Origin: an uncultured Bacteroidales bacterium
Lineage (GTDB): Bacteria; Bacteroidota; Bacteroidia; Bacteroidales; JAUNSR01
NCBI GenBank assembly: GCA_947074245.1
Contig: CAMTOW010000051.1
Location: 1-9,504, forward strand
Length of the DNA stretch: 9,504 nt
Direction: 5' to 3'
Shown here: positions 5,408-9,504 of the stretch, piece after piece
How positions within the stretch are numbered: position 1 is the stretch's first letter
How the letters are laid out: each line of letters starts with the position of its first letter
Notes under the pieces: generated by a model
What the model was told of the DNA's origin: nothing
Database searches by the model: none
What the model saw: only the letters and a program-made list of their open reading frames with translations
Program-made: the position numbers and the translations under genes

Positions 5408-7849
5408 TTAGCGGATGTTGGCAATTGATATAATATCGGCAAAAACACCTGCCGCCGTCACAGCGGCACCAGCGCCATATCCTTTGATTTCCATCGTATA
5501 TTCTTTATAACGCTCAGTCGTTAATAAAATTATATTGTTACTGCCTTCCAGATTATAAAATGGATGACGGCTATCTACCTCACGCAACTCGACGGATGCC
5601 TTTCCATCGCAATAAGAAGCTACGAAACGATACCGTTTATCGGATGCGGCAAGACGCTTGCGACGCTCTTCAAACTCAGCATCCAGTTCGGGAATTCGAC
5701 TCCAGAAATCATCGACCGAACCGTCGAAACATGCCGGCGGCAGGAAAAGATGTTTTTCTACGTCGGACTGTTCGATCCGGTATCCCGACTCGCGGCTTAA
5801 TATGACCAATTTACGGATCACGTCCGAACCGTTCAGATCCAGGCGCGGATCGGGCTCGGCATATCCTGCTTCCTGTGCCATACGAATCGCCTTGCTAAGG
5901 GGAATGTCTTCTCGCAACACATTAAATATGTAATTGAGCGTACCCGACACGACCGCTTCGATACGAAGTATCTTATCTCCCGAGTTAATCAAACTATTGA
6001 TCGTATTGATGATCGGAAGCCCCGCTCCTACGTTGGTTTCGAAAAGATATTTCACTCCTTTGAAACGGGCGACGCGTTTTAGCCCTGCATAATTATCATA
6101 CGAAGAGGAAGACGCGATCTTATTGGCCGTAACCACATTGATATTATGATCGAGCAAGGTATAATATAGGTCGGCAATCTGCTGAGACGCCGTACAATCG
6201 ACGAATACCGGATTGAAAATATTCATCCGGATCACTTCCGAAGCGATGAATTCAGGATTGGATGATAATTGAGACTGATTCAGCTCCTCTTCCCAATTAT
6301 CCAAATCGATGCCATCCCGATTGAATACACAATGGCGAGAATTGGCAAGCCCCACGACTCGGATCCGCAACGCATTTTGTTGCAACAGGTTCTCCTGCTG
6401 CTTACGGATCTGCTCCAACAGGTTTTTACCAACCAGTCCGAGCCCGGATATAAAGATGTTCAAAGCCTGATATTCGGAAAGGAAAAACGAATCGTGAATT
6501 ACATTCAGAGCTTTGCGGAGGTATTGCACGTCGATTACGAATGAGATATTCATCTCGGCAGCACCCTGAGCCAATGCAATCACATTGATACCGTTTCGAC
6601 CCAAAACGTCGAATAGTTTTCCCGCGATGCCCGGAGTGAGTTTCATATTCTCTCCTACGACCGCAACCGTAGCCAGATTGCGTTCGGAGATCATTTCGTT
6701 CATCTCACCCATAGCGATCTCCGGAGCGAACTCCCGGTTCAGCACCTCTACCGCCAGATCGACATCCTCATTACGAACCCCAATCGAGGTATTGTTTTCG
6801 GAAGATGCCTGTGAAACCAAAAAGACACTGATTCCCGATTTCGCCAACGCACGGAAAATCCGGTAGTTCACACCGATCACACCGACCATACCCAATCCGG
6901 AAACCGTGATCAGAGACGTATCATCGATCGAAGAGATTCCTTTGATCGGTTTATCGATCGAATCCGGAGAATCATTCGATATGAGCGTTCCTTCCGCTTC
7001 GGGATTGAACGTATTTTTTATATAGATCGGAATATTCTTATGACAAACGGGATAAATGGTAGGCGGATACAATACGCGCGCGCCGAAGTTGCACAACTCC
7101 ATCGCTTCAATGAAGGTCAGGTGTTTGATCACGTATGCGTTATTGATGATGCTCGGATCGGCAGTCATAAACCCGTCGATATCCGTCCACAACTGCAATG
7201 ATTCGGCATCCAGCGCTGCGGCTACGATCGAGGCTGTATAATCCGAGCCACCTCTGCCGAGGTTGGTCGTTTCGCCCGTTTCCCGATCCGAAGAGATGAA
7301 ACCGCCCAAAATAACTCTCTTGCCCGAAGTTTGTTCAAAACAACCCCGAACCAGACGGTTGGTCAATTCAAAATCTACGGTATGTTTATTGAATTGCGTC
7401 TCGGTCTTGATGATTTCGCGCGCATCCACGAGCAACGCGTCATCAATGACCCGACTTAGAATCAAAGCGGAAAGCCGCGTTCCATAACTCAAAACCATCG
7501 CTAAAGTCTTGTCGGAAAGGTCACGCACCAGGAAGATTCCCCGAAAAATATTCCCCAACTCATCCATGATTTCACGGACCTGAACACAAGCAGCCTCATC
7601 TTTCTTTTCGCTCAACAATCCGCGTAAAATCTCTTCGTGACGAAGAATGATTTCTCCGAACATTTGGTAGTAACGATTATCACCCTGAGCTGCCATTCGA
7701 GCCGTATCGGTAAGCATGTCATTCGTACCGCCGAAAGCTGATACGACAACGACAACCGGTGTTTCACTGGCTTCGACTATTTTTTTAACATTCAGGATGC
7801 TATCGACCGTTTTTACGGAAGAACCGCCAAATTTCAATACATTCATCAT
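5408..7849 (-). CDS. thrA: Bifunctional aspartokinase / homoserine dehydrogenase
   Basis: This 813-residue protein is the fused enzyme that catalyses the first and third steps of the aspartate pathway: aspartate to aspartyl phosphate, and aspartate semialdehyde to homoserine. The kinase domain (about 1-300) shows KFGGSS (6-11), VVSAFGGTND (35-44), GRGGSDYTA (198-206) and WTDIDGFMTADP (221-232). Two ACT domains follow (about 305-375 and 390-455), including SQASSENNTSIGV (346-358), where threonine feedback binding is expected. The dehydrogenase (about 462-813) has the nucleotide loop GLGLVG (469-474), TANK (574-577) with the conserved lysine, ETNVGAGLP (604-612), EPDPRLDLNGSDVIRK (665-680) and GYGAGAAVTAAGV (790-802). 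All key residues I can judge are present and the length is normal, so it should be active. MM at the start leaves a one-residue doubt over the start codon. It is the first gene of a unit with the thrC homologue; no promoter or attenuator is obvious. Confidence 0.96.
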   Translation of the reverse strand: MMNVLKFGGSSVKTVDSILNVKKIVEASETPVVVVVSAFGGTNDMLTDTARMAAQGDNRYYQMFGEIILRHEEILRGLLSEKKDEAACVQVREIMDELGNIFRGIFLVRDLSDKTLAMVLSYGTRLSALILSRVIDDALLVDAREIIKTETQFNKHTVDFELTNRLVRGCFEQTSGKRVILGGFISSDRETGETTNLGRGGSDYTASIVAAALDAESLQLWTDIDGFMTADPSIINNAYVIKHLTFIEAMELCNFGARVLYPPTIYPVCHKNIPIYIKNTFNPEAEGTLISNDSPDSIDKPIKGISSIDDTSLITVSGLGMVGVIGVNYRIFRALAKSGISVFLVSQASSENNTSIGVRNEDVDLAVEVLNREFAPEIAMGEMNEMISERNLATVAVVGENMKLTPGIAGKLFDVLGRNGINVIALAQGAAEMNISFVIDVQYLRKALNVIHDSFFLSEYQALNIFISGLGLVGKNLLEQIRKQQENLLQQNALRIRVVGLANSRHCVFNRDGIDLDNWEEELNQSQLSSNPEFIASEVIRMNIFNPVFVDCTASQQIADLYYTLLDHNINVVTANKIASSSSYDNYAGLKRVARFKGVKYLFETNVGAGLPIINTINSLINSGDKILRIEAVVSGTLNYIFNVLREDIPLSKAIRMAQEAGYAEPDPRLDLNGSDVIRKLVILSRESGYRIEQSDVEKHLFLPPACFDGSVDDFWSRIPELDAEFEERRKRLAASDKRYRFVASYCDGKASVELREVDSRHPFYNLEGSNNIILLTTERYKEYTMEIKGYGAGAAVTAAGVFADIISIANIR

Positions 7850-8201
7850 TCTAAAGTTGAAAATTATAAGTTACAGATATGTTACGAAACGCGCTTCAAA
7901 ATGGCATTATGCTATTGAAACGCAATATTAATCAATATTTATTGGGAATTAAAATGAATCCTTTTTTAAAAATGCAGATTAGAATGATGTAACGAATAGA
8001 TATGAAGAATCGGGATATGGCTACAAAGTGTATTTTCGAAAAAAAACTTCCGCTTTATTTTCAAGACAAAAAACTGATTATATTCTGAAAAATAGTATAG
8101 TAAAAGAAAAATGAATTGTTTACATTTGTGCCAAGCGAGGAAATTTGTGTTAAATAGCGAACAATATCTTTCTTTATGTCAGACAATACCATCTTAGCCC
8201 T
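7850..8201. promoter_or_regulatory. Divergent control region between thrA and the asparaginase gene
   Basis: This 352-bp A/T-rich stretch must hold the promoters of both genes. I see no coding sequence other than a 9-codon leader at 8176-8205, and no RNA gene. A direct repeat CAATATT-aat-CAATATT lies at 7923-7939 and could bind a regulator. I found no TAnnTTTG box for thrA and no hairpin pair like an attenuator. Confidence 0.5.
8121..8128 (+). promoter_or_regulatory. Candidate -7 box for the asparaginase gene
   Basis: TACATTTG fits TAnnTTTG exactly. Transcription would start at about 8135, giving a leader of about 67 bases. There is no clear TTTG about 20 bases upstream, so the assignment rests on the -7 box alone. 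Confidence 0.45.
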
Positions 8202-8205
8202 ATGA
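8176..8205 (+). CDS. Possible 9-codon leader peptide overlapping the asparaginase start
   Basis: The first ATG after the candidate promoter opens a short frame, MSDNTILAL, whose TGA stop overlaps the asparaginase ATG (ATGA at 8202-8205). That arrangement is typical of translational coupling. It is too short to judge by coding statistics, has no visible ribosome binding site and may be chance. Confidence 0.2.
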   Translation: MSDNTILAL

Positions 8206-9242
8206 ACAATATTAAATCAGCTGTCCTTTTGATATATACCGGAGGTACCATCGGAATGATTGAAAATTCCGAAACCGGTGCGCTCGAGTCGTTTAATTTT
8301 CATCATCTCCTGGACAACGTTCCGGAGTTGAAAAAACTCGGGTCATCGATTTCGACACTTCAATTTGATCCGCCTATCGACTCGTCCGATATGGATCAGG
8401 ACAAATGGGTCGAGTTGGTCCGTATCATTTCTGAGAACTATAACTATTTTGACGGATTTGTCGTTCTTCACGGAACCGATACGATGGCATATACGGCTTC
8501 GGCTTTGAGCTTTATGTTGGAAAATCTGGACAAACCGGTGATTCTGACGGGATCCCAATTACCGATTGGCGTATTGAGAACCGACGGAAAGGAAAACCTG
8601 ATCACAGCCATTGAGATCGCGGCAGCAAAAGAAAACGGAAAACCGATCGTACCGGAAGTATGTATCTTGTTTGAAAACTTCCTGATGCGCGGAAACCGTA
8701 CCCGTAAAATCAACGCGGAAAACTTCAATGCGTTCCGTTCTCAAAACTATCCACCGCTTGCTCGCGTCGGGATTCATATCAAATATGATACTCATCTCGT
8801 ATTGCACAACAGCACCAACCGCCCCCTTCGCCCCCATTATCTCATGGATCCGAACGTGGTGGTTCTGAAAATATTCCCGGGAATTACTCCGCAAACCGTA
8901 AATTCCATTCTGAACATTCCGAATCTGAAAGGAGTGGTAATGGAAACATTCGGTTCGGGCAACGCGATGACGAAACAATGGTTTCTGAATGCGCTTAAAG
9001 CGGCGGTAGAAAGAGGTATCGTTATCGTAAACGTAACCCAATGTTCGGGAGGTTCCGTACAGATGGGGCTGTATGAAACGGGCAATAAATTAAGCGAAAC
9101 AGGTGTAATCAGCGGATATGATATCACTACCGAAGCCGCACTTACCAAATTGATGTTCTTGTTCGGTCATAACATGACTCCTCAAGAGGTGAAAGAACAT
9201 ATGAGAGCGGCTCTCGTCGGAGAATTGACCCTACATATCTAA
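8202..9242 (+). CDS. ansA: Type I (cytoplasmic) L-asparaginase
   Basis: This 346-residue protein belongs to the bacterial L-asparaginase family and hydrolyses asparagine to aspartate and ammonia. The first catalytic threonine lies in YTGGTIGM (12-19, T16). The second threonine-aspartate pair is in HGTDTMAY (90-97, T92 and D93), and the matching lysine is in NRTRKINAENF (K169). The C-terminal part has METFGSGNA (about 244-252) and the GGSVQMGLYETG segment expected of type I enzymes. There is no signal peptide, so it should act in the cytoplasm, with the lower affinity usual for AnsA-type enzymes. It is a single gene with its own terminator, divergent from thrA. Its product aspartate is the substrate of ThrA's kinase domain, so the pairing makes metabolic sense, although shared control is not shown. 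Confidence 0.95.
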   Translation: MNNIKSAVLLIYTGGTIGMIENSETGALESFNFHHLLDNVPELKKLGSSISTLQFDPPIDSSDMDQDKWVELVRIISENYNYFDGFVVLHGTDTMAYTASALSFMLENLDKPVILTGSQLPIGVLRTDGKENLITAIEIAAAKENGKPIVPEVCILFENFLMRGNRTRKINAENFNAFRSQNYPPLARVGIHIKYDTHLVLHNSTNRPLRPHYLMDPNVVVLKIFPGITPQTVNSILNIPNLKGVVMETFGSGNAMTKQWFLNALKAAVERGIVIVNVTQCSGGSVQMGLYETGNKLSETGVISGYDITTEAALTKLMFLFGHNMTPQEVKEHMRAALVGELTLHI

Positions 9243-9350
9243 AGAATCACCCAAGACCAACAACGTTGAAATATTAAGTATATCGGGATAACTCTCCCCG
9301 ATTAAACAGACGATCCGGGTAACCGATCGAAAGCCAAATACAGATAATTG
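9243..9350. other. 3' flank of the asparaginase gene
   Basis: These 108 non-coding bases separate the stop codon from the terminator. A weak 6-bp stem (ATCGGG 9282-9287 with CCCGAT 9297-9302) is the only structure I see. Confidence 0.3.
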
Positions 9351-9402
9351 AAAAAGACTCCTTTGTCGAACGATTCAACATCGCCAGGCAAAGGAGTCTT
9401 TT
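9351..9402. terminator. Rho-independent terminator of the asparaginase gene
   Basis: AAAAGACTCCTTTG (9352-9365) and CAAAGGAGTCTTTT (9389-9402) form a perfect 14-bp stem with a 23-base loop. It ends in TTTTC on the plus strand and TTTTTC on the minus strand, so it can work in both directions. Confidence 0.8.
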
Positions 9403-9465
9403 CATTTGGGAAGAACTTAATAGGTAGACCCAAACGATGGTATCGGCTATTTGATGTTGTCGTAT

Positions 9466-9504
9466 AAAAAAGAAGACCCGATTTTGTCGATAATCGACAA
9501 AATC
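9466..9504 (-). terminator. Hairpin cut by the window edge, probable terminator
   Basis: GATTTTGTCGA (9480-9490) and TCGACAAAATC (9494-9504) pair perfectly over 11 bp with a TAA loop. The left flank AAAAAAGAAGACCC would give a T tract on the minus strand, so I infer a terminator for a minus-strand gene beyond the window. The stem may continue past position 9504. Confidence 0.5.

Noticed and set aside
5560..7487. Several plus-strand frames opposite thrA
   Set aside because: They are antisense to a long, unmistakable and intact gene; their sequences are low-complexity and arginine/serine-rich.
1..9504. Mobile element, phage, CRISPR, toxin-antitoxin or defence system
   Set aside because: I found no transposase, integrase, repeat-spacer array, terminal repeats or defence domains; every sizeable gene is of housekeeping or envelope type.

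Overview
This window looks like the chromosome of a member of the Bacteroidales (phylum Bacteroidota). The reasons are the fused aspartokinase-homoserine dehydrogenase next to a threonine synthase homologue, a DUF2582-type winged-helix protein, a PepSY_TM-like membrane protein paired with a lipoprotein, A/T-rich gene gaps, almost no Shine-Dalgarno sequences, and promoter-like TAnnTTTG boxes. The content is housekeeping or metabolic. I see no phage, transposon, CRISPR, tRNA or rRNA.

Layout, left to right. At 2-481 (+) is the end of a HAD-family 5'(3')-deoxyribonucleotidase whose start lies before the window. It converges on a 66-aa winged-helix protein (556-756, -), and a 16-bp hairpin serves both. 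A stretch of about 355 bp without a supported gene follows; it ends in the terminator of a two-gene minus-strand operon made of an OB-fold-like lipoprotein (1677-2264) and an overlapping PepSY_TM protein (1112-1690). Next are a B3/B4-domain protein (2359-3024, -) and a divergent polytopic membrane protein (3210-3857, +). A shared hairpin separates the latter from the threonine-pathway pair thrC homologue (4003-5331, -) and thrA (5408-7849, -). A 352-bp divergent region leads to a cytoplasmic type I L-asparaginase (8202-9242, +), followed by its terminator. The window ends in another perfect hairpin.

How the genes could work together: asparaginase yields aspartate. ThrA phosphorylates aspartate (AK domain) and later reduces aspartate semialdehyde to homoserine (HSD domain). 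Homoserine kinase and threonine synthase would then complete threonine synthesis. Here that last part is abnormal. No homoserine kinase lies between thrA and thrC, where Bacteroides has one. The full-length ThrC homologue has glutamine (residue 107) in place of the PLP-binding lysine, and the other signature loops of the active site are also changed. ThrA itself looks intact. The most interesting point in the window is therefore a probable threonine synthase pseudoenzyme kept as an open, full-length gene next to a normal ThrA.
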